A DNA stretch of 64,000 nt from Hyphomicrobiales bacterium (GCA_900469475.1 UBXG01000017.1:1-64000), one strand, 5' to 3'. Shown: positions 53,743 through 62,958, counted from the first letter of the stretch. The notes: generated by a model from the sequence alone, not told the origin. Made by a program: numbers and translations.

Positions 53743-55262
53743 GCGTCCTCCCGCGTCCTTTGAGCCGTGGCGATGGCCTCGACGATATTTCCGGCTGTGA
53801 TCTCACTTCCGGCCAACTCGGCAATATGTTCGCGGTCACGCAGGACGATGACGCGCGAACTATAGGCGACAAGCTCCTCAAGTTCGGATGAAATGACCAC
53901 CAGGGACATTCCCTGCCGGCAAAGATCCTCGATCAATCGGATGATTTCCGCATGAGCACCGACATCGATGCCGCGCGTCGGCTCATCCAGGATGAGGAAG
54001 CTTGGATTGGTCGCCAGCCATCGCGCAAGGATTGCCTTCTGCTGGTTACCGCCTGAAAGGAGCCTGATCGGCTTTTCGCGGTCGGTCGTGCGGATATCCA
54101 GCGCCTTGATATAGCGATCGGCGATGGCGTTCTGCTCGCTGCGCGGCAAAGGCCTTGCCCAGCCCCGCCTTGCCTGTAGCGCCATGACGATATTTTCGCG
54201 AATGGAGAGATCACCGATGATCCCATCGGTCTTGCGGTCTTCCGGGCAAAAGCCGAAGCCGCTCTTGATCGCGGCGCGCGGACTGGAAAGCGCAATGGGC
54301 TTGCCTTCGATTTTCGCCTCGCCGCTGTCGGCGCGCTCGACGCCGAAGAGCACTTCGGCGGTCTCCGTCCGCCCTGAGCCAAGCAGGCCCGCAATGCCCA
54401 CAACTTCGCCGACGCGCACCTCCATGTCGAACGGCTTGACCTTGCCGCGTTTGCCGAAGTTCGTGAAATGATATCTGACCGGGCCGCTTTCCGTCTCGCT
54501 CTGCTTTATAGTGCCTTCAGCCTCGGCGAGTTCGCGGCCGAGCATCATGGCGATTAGAGTCTGCCGCGGAAGACCGTGCGCATCGCGCGTGCCGACCAGG
54601 CGGCCGTTGCGGAGAACGGTGATGCGATCGCAGATTTCGTAAACCTGTTCCAGGAAATGCGTAATGAAGACAATTCCCAGCCCGCGCTGCTTCAATCGCC
54701 TGACGATGCCGAACAGCATCTCGACTTCATGCGTATCCAGGCTCGCAGTGGGCTCATCGAGAATGAGCACCTTGCCGGAGAGATCGACCGCGCGGGCGAT
54801 GGCGATCACCTGCTGAATGGCGACCGAAAAGCGATCGAGCTGGCGGCTGACATCGATATCCAGGCCATATTGTGACAGCAGATCTCTGGCCATCTTATTC
54901 ATGACGCGGCTGCTGACCATCCCGAACCGTCGCGGCTGGCGGCCCAGAAACAGGTTTTCCGCGACACTCAGATTGGGCAGCAGGTTCACTTCCTGGTAGA
55001 CGGTTCCAATACCGAGCTTCTGAGCGGCAAGCGTATCATGCGGATCGATCTCCGCCCCATCGAGCACCAGAGAGCCCGCATCGCGACGATAAGCGCCGGT
55101 CATGCATTTGATCAGGGTCGATTTTCCGGCACCGTTCTCGCCGAGAAGCGCATGGACCTCGCCGCGCATCAATGTGAAATCGACATGATCGAGAGCGGTC
55201 GAACCGGGGAAATATTTACAAAAACCTGTCGCCGTCAGAAGTCGCTCTACGTCGTGAGCCAT
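53739..55262 (-). CDS. ytfR: sugar ABC transporter ATP-binding protein (YtfR-like)
   Basis: 507-residue protein with two fused ABC domains. The first has Walker A GENGAGKSTL, the signature-like FSVAIQQVIAIARAV and Walker B LILDEPTASLD. The second has the degenerate loop GLLGSGRTE instead of Walker A, the signature LSGGNQQKAILARWLA and LILDEPTRGID. This is normal for RbsA/YtfR-type importers. It energises uptake with the two permeases downstream. The ATG follows a short region with AAGGAAA. Two hairpins (55307-55381) separate it from the binding protein gene, which would keep the binding protein in excess. Confidence 0.9.
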   Translation of the reverse strand: MAHDVERLLTATGFCKYFPGSTALDHVDFTLMRGEVHALLGENGAGKSTLIKCMTGAYRRDAGSLVLDGAEIDPHDTLAAQKLGIGTVYQEVNLLPNLSVAENLFLGRQPRRFGMVSSRVMNKMARDLLSQYGLDIDVSRQLDRFSVAIQQVIAIARAVDLSGKVLILDEPTASLDTHEVEMLFGIVRRLKQRGLGIVFITHFLEQVYEICDRITVLRNGRLVGTRDAHGLPRQTLIAMMLGRELAEAEGTIKQSETESGPVRYHFTNFGKRGKVKPFDMEVRVGEVVGIAGLLGSGRTETAEVLFGVERADSGEAKIEGKPIALSSPRAAIKSGFGFCPEDRKTDGIIGDLSIRENIVMALQARRGWARPLPRSEQNAIADRYIKALDIRTTDREKPIRLLSGGNQQKAILARWLATNPSFLILDEPTRGIDVGAHAEIIRLIEDLCRQGMSLVVISSELEELVAYSSRVIVLRDREHIAELAGSEITAGNIVEAIATAQRTREDA

Positions 55263-55306
55263 GAAGCGCGAATTTCCTTGGAATGAATCAAATTGCGAAA
55301 GCGATA

Positions 55307-55381
55307 GCCGGCGCATTCCGTGGGTGCGCCGGCATCTTGCACAAGATATCGCACCGGCGCGGCATTGCCGATCCGGTGCGA
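55307..55381 (-). promoter_or_regulatory. two perfect hairpins between ytfQ and ytfR
   Basis: GCCGGCGCA (55307-55315)/TGCGCCGGC (55325-55333) and TCGCACCGG (55349-55357)/CCGGTGCGA (55373-55381) are two perfect 9-bp stems in the 131-bp gap after the binding protein gene. They lack T-tracts, so they more likely stabilise the upstream mRNA 3' end than stop transcription. Confidence 0.65.
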
Positions 55382-55393
55382 TGGGCTTTCGTC

Positions 55394-56356
55394 TTAGTAG
55401 CCGAGGTCCTTCTTCTGCTCGTAGACCTTCTGCGGATCATCCGCCTGGGTATAGAGCTTGGATTCCGTCTGGATCCACTTCGGCGGCTCTTTCTTGGTCT
55501 TCAAATACGCATCGAGCGCGTCGAAGGCAGGACCTGCCATGTTCGGCGTCAGCTCAACGGTTGCGTTCGCCTCACCGGCAGCCATGGCCTTGAAGAGATC
55601 CGGAACCGAATCGATCGACACGGTCAGGATGTCCTTGCCCGGCTTCAGGCCAGCTTCCTTGATCGCCTGAATAGCGCCGACGGCCATATCGTCGTTATGG
55701 GCGTAGAGCGCGCAGATATCCTTGCCGCCGTTTTCAGCCTTCAGGAAGCTTTCCATGACTTCCTTGCCCTTGGCGCGGGTGAAATCGCCGGTCTGGCTAC
55801 GAACGATCTTCAGGTTGTCGTGACCCTTGATGGCTTCCTCGAAGCCCTTCTTGCGGGCGATGGCCGGCGAGGAGCCCGTCGTGCCCTGCAGCTCGACGAT
55901 GTTGCACTTCTTGTCGCCGACCGTCTTTACAAGCCAGTCACCGGCGACCTTGCCTTCATGAACCAGGTCGGACGTGACAGCTGTCAGATAAAGGTCCTTC
56001 GGTGCAGCAACCGTGCGGTCAAGCAGAATGACCGGGATCTTGGCTTCCTTGGCTTCCTTCAGGACAGCATCCCAGCCGGTTTCGACGACCGGTGCCAGCA
56101 GGATCGCATCAACGCCTTGCGCGATGAAGGACCGGATCGCCTTGATCTGGTTTTCCTGCTTCTGCTGCGCGTCGGCGAACTTCAGATCGATGCCGCGCTT
56201 CTTGGCTTCCTGCTTCGTCAGCGTCGTTTCGGCCGCACGCCAACCAGACTCCGAACCGATTTGCGAGAATCCGACGACCAGGTCTTTAGCCGATGCCGAT
56301 GTGAACATGCAGGCAGCCAGCATCGTCGCACTGATCAGTGCAGTCTTCAACTTCAT
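55394..56356 (-). CDS. ytfQ: sugar ABC transporter substrate-binding protein (YtfQ-like)
   Basis: 320-residue periplasmic protein of the Peripla_BP_4 family. A signal peptide covers residues 1-23 (ALISATMLAACMFTSASA). The domain resembles YtfQ: VVGFSQIGSESGWRAAETTLTKQEAKKRGI at its start, then ILLAPVVETGWDAVLKEAKEAKIPVILLDR and GTTGSSPAIARKKGFEEAI. It should bind galactofuranose or a related sugar and hand it to the permeases. GGGAGGAAA lies before the ATG. It is the first gene of the operon ytfQ-ytfR-ytfT-yjfF-gntR. Confidence 0.92.
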   Translation of the reverse strand: MKLKTALISATMLAACMFTSASAKDLVVGFSQIGSESGWRAAETTLTKQEAKKRGIDLKFADAQQKQENQIKAIRSFIAQGVDAILLAPVVETGWDAVLKEAKEAKIPVILLDRTVAAPKDLYLTAVTSDLVHEGKVAGDWLVKTVGDKKCNIVELQGTTGSSPAIARKKGFEEAIKGHDNLKIVRSQTGDFTRAKGKEVMESFLKAENGGKDICALYAHNDDMAVGAIQAIKEAGLKPGKDILTVSIDSVPDLFKAMAAGEANATVELTPNMAGPAFDALDAYLKTKKEPPKWIQTESKLYTQADDPQKVYEQKKDLGY

Positions 56357-56404
56357 GATTTCCTCCCAAAGGCCATTTCCTCAGGCCAAGGTTTAAAAAT
56401 CATA

Positions 56405-56415
56405 TAGTAATACTT
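56405..56415. promoter_or_regulatory. candidate FadR/GntR operator upstream of ytfQ
   Basis: TAGTAATACTT contains the perfect palindrome AGTA-a-TACT and nearly fits the GntR/FCD form TNGTNNNACNA. It lies 50 bp upstream of the ytfQ ATG in an AT-rich promoter region. The GntR gene closing the operon is the likely binder; not proven. Confidence 0.5.
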
Positions 56416-56448
56416 TTGTAAATCATCATTCGATGTTGCAACGCAACA

Positions 56449-56475
56449 AAAAGGGGCGTTTTGAACGCCCCTTTT
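56449..56475. terminator. BMP operon terminator
   Basis: AAAAGGGGCGTT (56449-56460) pairs perfectly with AACGCCCCTTTT (56464-56475), loop three bases. T-runs on both strands make it bidirectional; it ends the BMP operon on the minus strand, just before the ytfQ promoter. Confidence 0.88.
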
Positions 56476-56497
56476 CAACTTAAACTATTTCTTCTGC

Positions 56498-57574
56498 TTA
56501 CTTAGAAGCCGGCAGCTTGTCGTCCACGCCTTCGATGTAGAAGTTCATGCCGAGCAACGTCCCGTCATCGGCCTTTTCGCCGGCCTTGAGCCAGGGCGTA
56601 CCGTCCTGTTTGTTGATCGGGCCGGTGAAGGGAGCAAGCTCGCCTGACTTGATCTTGGCTTCGGTTTCCTGAGCCATCTTCTTCACGTCGTCGGGCATAT
56701 TCGTATAGTCGCCCATCTTCAGGATGCCGTCCTTCAGGCCGTCCCAGCTCTGCTCGGACTTCCACGTGCCATCGAGCAGCGCATGAACGCGCTTGGAGTA
56801 GTAGTTACCCCAGGTGTCGATGATCGCCGTCAACTGCGCCTTCGGGCCAGCCTTGATCATATCGGAAGCCTGACCGAAAGCATGGATGCCGCGCTCTTCG
56901 GCAACCTGCATCGGTGCCGTCGTGTCGGTGTGCTGCGTCAGGATATCGACGCCCTGGTCGACCATGGCCTTGGCAGCATCGGCTTCCTTGCCCGGGTCGA
57001 ACCAGGTGTTGACCCATACGACCTTCAGCTTGAAGCTCGGATCGATCGAACGGGCGCCCTGTTCGAAGGAGTTGATACCCATCACCACTTCCGGAATCGG
57101 GAAGGACGCGATGTAGGCGGCGCCATGGTTCTTCGACATCTTGGCGGCGATCTGGCCGAGGATATAGCGGCCTTCATAGAAGCGCGAGTTGTAGGTTGCG
57201 AGATTCGGGCCGCTCTTGAAGCCGGTCGCATGTTCGAACTTCACCTTCGGGAACTTGGCGGCAACCTTGACGGTCGCATCCATGAAGCCGAACGAAGTCG
57301 AGAAGATCAGCGAACAGCCGGAACGGGCAAGACGCTCGATGGCGCGCTCGGCATCCGGGCCTTCCGGTACGTTTTCGAGATAGGGCGTCTCGATCTTGTT
57401 GCCGAATTCCTTCTGGATCTGCTGACGGCCGAGATCGTGCGCCTGCGAATAACCGCCGTCCGTGTGCGAACCGACATAGACGAAGCAGACCTTGGTCGGT
57501 GCCGCTTCAGCGGCGGCAGCGAAACCAATGATGGCAGCGGCTGTCGTTGTGAGGGCGAGTGCTAGTTTTTTCAT
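56498..57574 (-). CDS. BMP family ABC substrate-binding protein (nucleoside type)
   Basis: 358-residue periplasmic protein of the Bmp/Med family, whose members bind purine nucleosides in several bacteria. A signal peptide spans residues 1-25 (LALALTTTAAAIIGFAAAAEA). Family signs are KVCFVYVGSHTDGGYSQAHDLGRQQ, SLIFSTSFGFMDATVKVA and DILTQHTDTTAPMQVAEERG. AGGGGT lies four bases before the ATG; a much longer upstream frame is not real. It is the last gene of the ATPase-permease-permease-SBP operon, 53 bp after the second permease gene, with a terminator behind it. Confidence 0.93.
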   Translation of the reverse strand: MKKLALALTTTAAAIIGFAAAAEAAPTKVCFVYVGSHTDGGYSQAHDLGRQQIQKEFGNKIETPYLENVPEGPDAERAIERLARSGCSLIFSTSFGFMDATVKVAAKFPKVKFEHATGFKSGPNLATYNSRFYEGRYILGQIAAKMSKNHGAAYIASFPIPEVVMGINSFEQGARSIDPSFKLKVVWVNTWFDPGKEADAAKAMVDQGVDILTQHTDTTAPMQVAEERGIHAFGQASDMIKAGPKAQLTAIIDTWGNYYSKRVHALLDGTWKSEQSWDGLKDGILKMGDYTNMPDDVKKMAQETEAKIKSGELAPFTGPINKQDGTPWLKAGEKADDGTLLGMNFYIEGVDDKLPASK

Positions 57575-57627
57575 GGTTACCCCTACTGGTTTGACATGTT
57601 TTGCAGAAATCGGTCCGGCTGTTGCAA

Positions 57628-58548
57628 TCAGCGCTCCGGAACGAAGGCTTTGCCGAGCGACGCTGGCGTGTTGATCAAGGTCGCGCGGCGATTTTGAGAG
57701 ATGATGACGAGAACCACAATAGTCGATGCATAGGGCAGCATCGACAGGAATTGCGAGGGTATGCCGACGCCGAAGCCCTGCGCGTGGAATTGCAGGATCG
57801 TCACGGCGCCAAAGAGATAACCGCCGGCCAGCACGCGCATCGGCCGCCAGGAGGCGAAGACCACGAGCGCCAAGGTCACCCAACCGCGACCGGCCGACAT
57901 GTTCTCGACCCATTGCGGGGTGTAGACCAGCGACAGCTGAGCGCCTGCAAGCCCCGCGCAGGCACCGCCGAACATGACGGCGAGATAACGGGTGCGGATG
58001 ACGTCGATGCCGAGAGCATGGGCCGAGCCATGGCTATCGCCGACGGCGCGCAGCTTCAGGCCGGCACGGCTGTGGAAGAGGAACCAGTTGACGCCGGCGA
58101 GCAGCGCGATCGACAGATAGAAGGTCAGGTCCTGCCTAAAAAGTACCGGACCGAGGAACGGTATGTCCGACAGCAGCGGAAATACGATTTCATGCAGCTG
58201 CACGCCCGGCACGCTGACATAGCCTTCGCCGATCATGCCCGAAAGGCCGAGCCCAAGGATGGTCAGCGCCAGGCCGGTCGCGACCTGGTTCGTAACCAGC
58301 GTCAGCGTGAGAAAACCAAACAGCAGCGAGAAGAGCGCGCCCCCGACGATGCCGGTCAGCAGGCCGACATAGGGCGATCCGCTTATCTGCGCTCCAACAA
58401 AAGCGGCGACCGCACCGATGATCATCATGCCTTCGACACCGAGGTTGAGGACACCGGAGCGTTCCACCACCAGTTCACCCAGGCCGGCAATGACGAGCGG
58501 CGTCGACGCGGTGATGATGGTGAGCAGGATGGCTTCAAACACACTCAT
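57628..58548 (-). CDS. ABC transporter permease 2 (nucleoside type)
   Basis: 306-residue inner-membrane permease of the BPD_transp_2 family with eight to ten membrane segments. The conserved GLGELVVERSGVLNLGVEGMM (shortened here) near residues 28-48 is typical of the second permease of BMP-type importers. GGAGGTG precedes the ATG, and the start overlaps the stop of the first permease (ATGA). The end is 53 bp before the binding protein gene. Substrate specificity is inferred from the BMP-family binding protein. Confidence 0.92.
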   Translation of the reverse strand: MSVFEAILLTIITASTPLVIAGLGELVVERSGVLNLGVEGMMIIGAVAAFVGAQISGSPYVGLLTGIVGGALFSLLFGFLTLTLVTNQVATGLALTILGLGLSGMIGEGYVSVPGVQLHEIVFPLLSDIPFLGPVLFRQDLTFYLSIALLAGVNWFLFHSRAGLKLRAVGDSHGSAHALGIDVIRTRYLAVMFGGACAGLAGAQLSLVYTPQWVENMSAGRGWVTLALVVFASWRPMRVLAGGYLFGAVTILQFHAQGFGVGIPSQFLSMLPYASTIVVLVIISQNRRATLINTPASLGKAFVPER

Positions 58549-59630
58549 GCCGCACCTCCACGGACCCGCGACCAAACCACACGGATTTTGTAATAGATCA
58601 GTGTGTCGCAGGAGAGCACGAAGAACAAAAGCAAGCCCTGGAAGACGCTGGCCGCCTTGGCTGATATCCCCGGCGACAATTGCGCGGCTTCGCCGCCGAG
58701 ATAGGTCAGCGCCAGCACCAGACCGGAAAGAATGGCTCCGAGCGGATTAAGGCGCGCAAGGAAGGCGACGATGATGGCGGTGAAACCGTAACCCGGCGAA
58801 ATCGCCGGCTGCAGATGGCCGATGGAGCCGGAAACTTCAGATATACCTGCCAGTCCCGAGAGTGCGCCGGAGACAAGGAAGGCGAACCAGACCATTTTCC
58901 GCGAGGAAAAACCGGCAAAGCGCCCTGCCCGCGCCGACTGTCCGAGCACGCTTATCTCAAAGCCTTTCAGCGTATATTTCATAATGAACCAGGCAAGGAT
59001 CGCCGCGACCACGGCGAAGACGATGCCCCAATGCGCACGCCCGGAGTCCTCCCAGATCGCCGGTAAAACCGCTTCTGGCGGAAAGTCGATGCTCTGCGGA
59101 AAGTTATGGCCCTGCGGATCGCGCCATGGCCCGCGCGACAGCCAATCGAGGAAGAGCTGAGCGATATAGACAAGCATCAGGCTCGTCAGAATCTCGTTGG
59201 TATTGAAATGCGCCTTCAAGAGCGCCGGAATGGCGGCATAGAGCGCGCCGCCGACGGCGCCGGCGATCAGCATCAAAGGCAGGATCACGGGCGAGTGCCA
59301 ATCGGTGAAGACGATCGGGATGAATGATCCGGCGATCGCGCCCATGGTGAATTGCCCTTCGGCGCCGATATTCCAGTTGTTGGAGCGATAGCAGAGGCAA
59401 AGGCCGACGGCGATCAGGATCAGCGGTCCGGCCTTAATCGCCAGTTCGTGCAGCGACCAGACCTCCAGCAGAGGTTCGACGAAGAATGCATCGAGCGCCT
59501 CGACGGGATCCTTGCCCATGACGGCGAACATGATGGTGCCGGCGATCAACGCCAATGCGAGAGCAAGCAAGGGCGATAGCAAGCCGAACAGCTTGGAGAC
59601 CTGCGGGCGCTTTTCAAGTTCAATGCGCAT
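58545..59630 (-). CDS. ABC transporter permease 1 (nucleoside type)
   Basis: 361-residue permease of the same family with about ten membrane segments and a long N-terminal hydrophobic segment (LLALALALIAGTIMFAVM). Motif CYRSNNWNIGAEGQFTMGAI near residue 90 corresponds to the ATPase-contacting loop. The start overlaps the end of the ATPase gene by 11 bases, and the stop overlaps the second permease start. The two permeases form the channel. The ATG at 59630 is used; a longer upstream frame lies inside the ATPase gene. Confidence 0.92.
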   Translation of the reverse strand: MRIELEKRPQVSKLFGLLSPLLALALALIAGTIMFAVMGKDPVEALDAFFVEPLLEVWSLHELAIKAGPLILIAVGLCLCYRSNNWNIGAEGQFTMGAIAGSFIPIVFTDWHSPVILPLMLIAGAVGGALYAAIPALLKAHFNTNEILTSLMLVYIAQLFLDWLSRGPWRDPQGHNFPQSIDFPPEAVLPAIWEDSGRAHWGIVFAVVAAILAWFIMKYTLKGFEISVLGQSARAGRFAGFSSRKMVWFAFLVSGALSGLAGISEVSGSIGHLQPAISPGYGFTAIIVAFLARLNPLGAILSGLVLALTYLGGEAAQLSPGISAKAASVFQGLLLFFVLSCDTLIYYKIRVVWSRVRGGAA

Positions 59631-61194
59631 GTGCAGGCTCCGAATGCGTCTTCGATTCATGCAGACCGCCCATCAGCAGTCCGATCTTTTCGCGCGTCAG
59701 CTCACCGGCCGGATAGGACGGCGACAGCCGTCCTTCCGAGATGACGGCAATATCGGTCGCGACTTCGAAAATCTCATCCAGATCCTGGCTGATAACGAGC
59801 ACGGCTGAGCCGTCGCGGGCGAGATCGACCAGTGCCTGGCGGATGCGGCTTGCGGCGCCGGCGTCAACGCCCCAGGTCGGTTGATTGACGACGAGCACGC
59901 TCGGCTGGCGATCCAGCTCACGGCCGACGATGAACTTCTGCAGATTGCCGCCGGACAACGCGCCGGCAGCCGGATCCTCGCCGCTCTTGCGGACATCCAT
60001 CGCCTCGCAGATGCGCTTCGTCGCCTGCTTGACCGCGCCGTGCCTGATGACATTGAAGAAGCCACCACTCAGGAACGACTTGCGATCCGACTGATGCCGG
60101 GCAAGCACGAGGTTATCCGACAACTTCAACGTCGATACCGCAGCATGACCGTGGCGTTCCTCGGGCACGAAGCCAGCGCCGATCAGCCGGCGCGCATTAA
60201 TGCCCTTGGTGCCGACGGACTTGCCGCGAAGCTGGACTCGATCATCCGCGGGGACGGTGTATTCGCCGGAAATGACATCGAACAATTCGCCCTGGCCGTT
60301 ACCGGCAACGCCGGCAATCGCCAATATCTCACCGGCCCGTACACGCAGGGAAACGTCCTTCAGCGCTATGGCAAACGGGGTTCTCGCCGGTGCCGAAAGG
60401 CCTGCGATCTCCAAGAGAATATCGCCCTTGTTGCCAAGCCCCTCGTGCTGCACGCTGGCGACATCGCTGCCGACCATCATGCGGGCAAGCGAACCGGTCG
60501 TTTCCTGCCTGGGATCGCAGGCGCCTGTAACCTTGCCGTGACGCAGGACGGTGGCGCGCGAGCAGATGCGCTGCACTTCCTCCAGCCGGTGGCTGATATA
60601 AAGCACCGAGCGCCCTTCGTCCCTCAGCTTGAATAGCGTTTCGAACAGTCGATCGGCTTCCTGCGGCGTCAAAACGGAGGTGGGCTCGTCGAGAATGATC
60701 AGTTTAGGGTTTTGCAGGAGAGCCCGAACGATCTCGATGCGCTGGCGTTCACCGACGGACAGATCGGCCACATGCGCATTCGGATCGAGCGGCAAGCCAT
60801 AGGCGTGAGAGAGCTTCGCGGCTTCCTCGGAAATTTTTGCGAGCGGGATATTGCTGTCGAGCGAGAGCGCTATATTTTCCGCGACCGTCAGCGCCTCGAA
60901 CAAAGAAAAATGCTGAAAGACCATGCCGATGCCGAGCTTGCGCGCCGTGCCCGGCGCATCGATCGCCACAGGCTGCCCCTGCCAGACGATCTGCCCATGC
61001 GACGGTTCGAGCACGCCGAATAACATCTTGACGAGCGTGGATTTGCCTGCGCCGTTTTCTCCGAGGAGAGCGTGAATTTCTCCCGGCTGGATTTCAAGAT
61101 CGATTTCGTTGCAAGCAGTAAAACTGCCAAACAGTTTCGTCAGTTTGCGAACCGACAATAGTGCGCCGGTTGCCGGCGCATCGGATGACGACAC
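59620..61194 (-). CDS. ABC transporter ATP-binding protein (nucleoside type)
   Basis: 524-residue protein with two ABC domains in tandem. The first has Walker A GENGAGKSTL, signature LSVGERQRIEI and Walker B LIILDEPTSVL. The second has the degenerate GVAGNGQGELF in place of Walker A and LSGGNLQKFIVGREL. This matches the RbsA-like ATPases of BMP/nucleoside importers. The start is GTG with GAGGGG just upstream. It opens a four-gene operon with two permeases and the binding protein, and lies 42 bp after qor on the same strand. Confidence 0.92.
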   Translation of the reverse strand: MSSSDAPATGALLSVRKLTKLFGSFTACNEIDLEIQPGEIHALLGENGAGKSTLVKMLFGVLEPSHGQIVWQGQPVAIDAPGTARKLGIGMVFQHFSLFEALTVAENIALSLDSNIPLAKISEEAAKLSHAYGLPLDPNAHVADLSVGERQRIEIVRALLQNPKLIILDEPTSVLTPQEADRLFETLFKLRDEGRSVLYISHRLEEVQRICSRATVLRHGKVTGACDPRQETTGSLARMMVGSDVASVQHEGLGNKGDILLEIAGLSAPARTPFAIALKDVSLRVRAGEILAIAGVAGNGQGELFDVISGEYTVPADDRVQLRGKSVGTKGINARRLIGAGFVPEERHGHAAVSTLKLSDNLVLARHQSDRKSFLSGGFFNVIRHGAVKQATKRICEAMDVRKSGEDPAAGALSGGNLQKFIVGRELDRQPSVLVVNQPTWGVDAGAASRIRQALVDLARDGSAVLVISQDLDEIFEVATDIAVISEGRLSPSYPAGELTREKIGLLMGGLHESKTHSEPAHAH

Positions 61195-61236
61195 GTTCCC
61201 CTCATTTCCTTCCCACCGTTCCTGCCCTTTACGGAT

Positions 61237-62220
61237 CTATGGGATCAGCAGTGTAGTTCCACTCGTTTTCCTGGCTTCCAGATCCGCATGCGCGCGCCCT
61301 GCGTCAACAAGCGGATAAGTTTGATGAATATTGATACGCACTTTGCTGCTTTGCACAACAGCAAATAACGCCTTTGCACTGGCTCTCAACTCGTCAGGTG
61401 TACCGACATAGGCGAAAAGGCTCGGCCGCGTGGCAAAGAGCGAACCCTTCTGGTTGAGGATGGCGAGATTGAAATTCTCGATCGGACCGGAAGACTGGCC
61501 GAAGGTGACCCACATACCGCGCGGCTTCAGACAATCGAGCGACTGCGGGAAAGTATCCTTCCCAACCGAGTCATAGACGACATCGACGCCCTTGCCTCCG
61601 GTGATTTCGCGAACGCGCTCGGCAAAATTCTCCTTGCTGTAGTCGATAACGTGGTCGTAGCCATGTGCCAGCGCCAGTTCGACCTTTTCGGCGGAACCGG
61701 CAGTGCCGATGACGGTTTCGGCGCCGAGGGCTTTGGCCCACTGGCCGGCGATCAGGCCAACGCCACCGGCGGCCGCGTGGAACAAAAGCGTCGTTCCAGG
61801 GCCGACCTTGAAGGTGCGGTTCAGCAGATATTCGGCCGTCATGCCCTTCAGCATCATCGATGCCGCGGTTTCGAGCGTGATATCATAGGGCACTTTGACC
61901 AGATGACGCGTCTCGATATTGCGCTCGACGCTGTAGGCGCCATCGCTGCCGACATAGGCGACGCGATCGCCGACAGCAAAATCGGTCACGCCAGGCCCAA
62001 CTTCGGTGATCGTGCCCGCAGCTTCCTTGCCGAGCGGCAATGGAAACTGAGGTGCCTTGTAGAGGCCGGATCGAAAATAGACATCGATGAAGTTGAGGCC
62101 GATCGCGGCGTGACGAAGCTGCACCTCACCCGCGCCGGGAGGTGGCAAATCCACCTCCTCCAGCTTCATGACCTCCGGACCGCCATTTTCATGAATGCGG
62201 ATAACCTTGGTCTTCTTCAT
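61237..62220 (-). CDS. qor: quinone oxidoreductase (zinc-free MDR family)
   Basis: 327-residue NADPH:quinone-type oxidoreductase. The N-terminal GroES-like domain begins with VIRIHENGGPEVMKLEEVDL, and the Rossmann domain has AAAGGVGLIAGQWAKALGA around residues 150-170. It lacks the Cys/His zinc ligands of alcohol dehydrogenases, fitting the QOR subgroup. GAGGA lies ten bases before the ATG; TTG three codons earlier is also open. It starts 12 bp after pcs ends, so the two are cotranscribed. The natural substrate may be a quinone or enone; not determined. Confidence 0.92.
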   Translation of the reverse strand: MKKTKVIRIHENGGPEVMKLEEVDLPPPGAGEVQLRHAAIGLNFIDVYFRSGLYKAPQFPLPLGKEAAGTITEVGPGVTDFAVGDRVAYVGSDGAYSVERNIETRHLVKVPYDITLETAASMMLKGMTAEYLLNRTFKVGPGTTLLFHAAAGGVGLIAGQWAKALGAETVIGTAGSAEKVELALAHGYDHVIDYSKENFAERVREITGGKGVDVVYDSVGKDTFPQSLDCLKPRGMWVTFGQSSGPIENFNLAILNQKGSLFATRPSLFAYVGTPDELRASAKALFAVVQSSKVRINIHQTYPLVDAGRAHADLEARKTSGTTLLIP

Positions 62221-62232
62221 GATGCACAATCC

Positions 62233-62958
62233 TCACTGACGTCCGAGCGACGGGAAAAACTGCAGCACGGCACCGATGCAATAGAGATAGATACCGCTGA
62301 TGATGAAGAGGACAATGGCCCATTGCGGCATGACGAAATGCATCAGCAGCGAATAGATGCCGAGTGCCGACCAGAAGAGAAATATGCCAAGGTTCAGCGG
62401 CCGCAAGCGCTTGACACGCACGGGGTGCAGAAAATTGATCGGCAGAAAGGTCAGGACGACGGAAACGCCGACAAGGATCATGGCCGTCGTGGCGCTGGCG
62501 CCGATGACGAAAAGCGTGAAGATCACCATGTTCCAGACGACCGGGAAACCGGAGAAGAAATATTCGTCCGTCTTCATGCCGGTATCGGCGTAATAGATGG
62601 CACTGGAAACGACAATCATCCCGGCTGCGACAAACGACCAGGGCTCGCCGATCATGCCGCTCTCATAGAGCGCGAATGCCGGCAGGAGCACGTAGGTCAC
62701 GTAATCGATGATATTGTCGAGCGTATCGCCGGACCAGTTTGGCAACACTTCCTTGACGCGGACCTTGCGTGCGATCGGCCCATCGATGCCGTCGACCAGC
62801 AGCGCCAGGCCAAGCCACCAGAACATATCGACAAAGCGATGTTCTGATGCCGCGACGACGCCGAGAAAGGCGAGAAACGATCCGGATGCCGTCAGTATAT
62901 GAACGGAGAAGGCACGCATCTCCGCATAAGGCACCCGCTTGTAATTGAAGATTTTCAT
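62233..62958 (-). CDS. pcs: phosphatidylcholine synthase
   Basis: 241-residue inner-membrane CDP-alcohol phosphotransferase that makes phosphatidylcholine from CDP-diacylglycerol and choline, a pathway found in rhizobia and other host-associated bacteria. The catalytic DGxxARx8Gx3Dx3D motif is complete: DGIDGPIARK followed by GDTLDNIID around residues 60-85. About eight membrane segments are present. The ATG at 62958 follows GGGGCGG. Phosphatidylcholine matters for symbiosis and virulence in relatives. It is the first gene of a possible operon with qor and the BMP transporter. Confidence 0.95.
   Translation of the reverse strand: MKIFNYKRVPYAEMRAFSVHILTASGSFLAFLGVVAASEHRFVDMFWWLGLALLVDGIDGPIARKVRVKEVLPNWSGDTLDNIIDYVTYVLLPAFALYESGMIGEPWSFVAAGMIVVSSAIYYADTGMKTDEYFFSGFPVVWNMVIFTLFVIGASATTAMILVGVSVVLTFLPINFLHPVRVKRLRPLNLGIFLFWSALGIYSLLMHFVMPQWAIVLFIISGIYLYCIGAVLQFFPSLGRQ

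Noticed and set aside
59620..61194. missing Walker A in the second ATPase domains of both importers
   Set aside because: This is the normal state for RbsA-like importer ATPases, not a defect.
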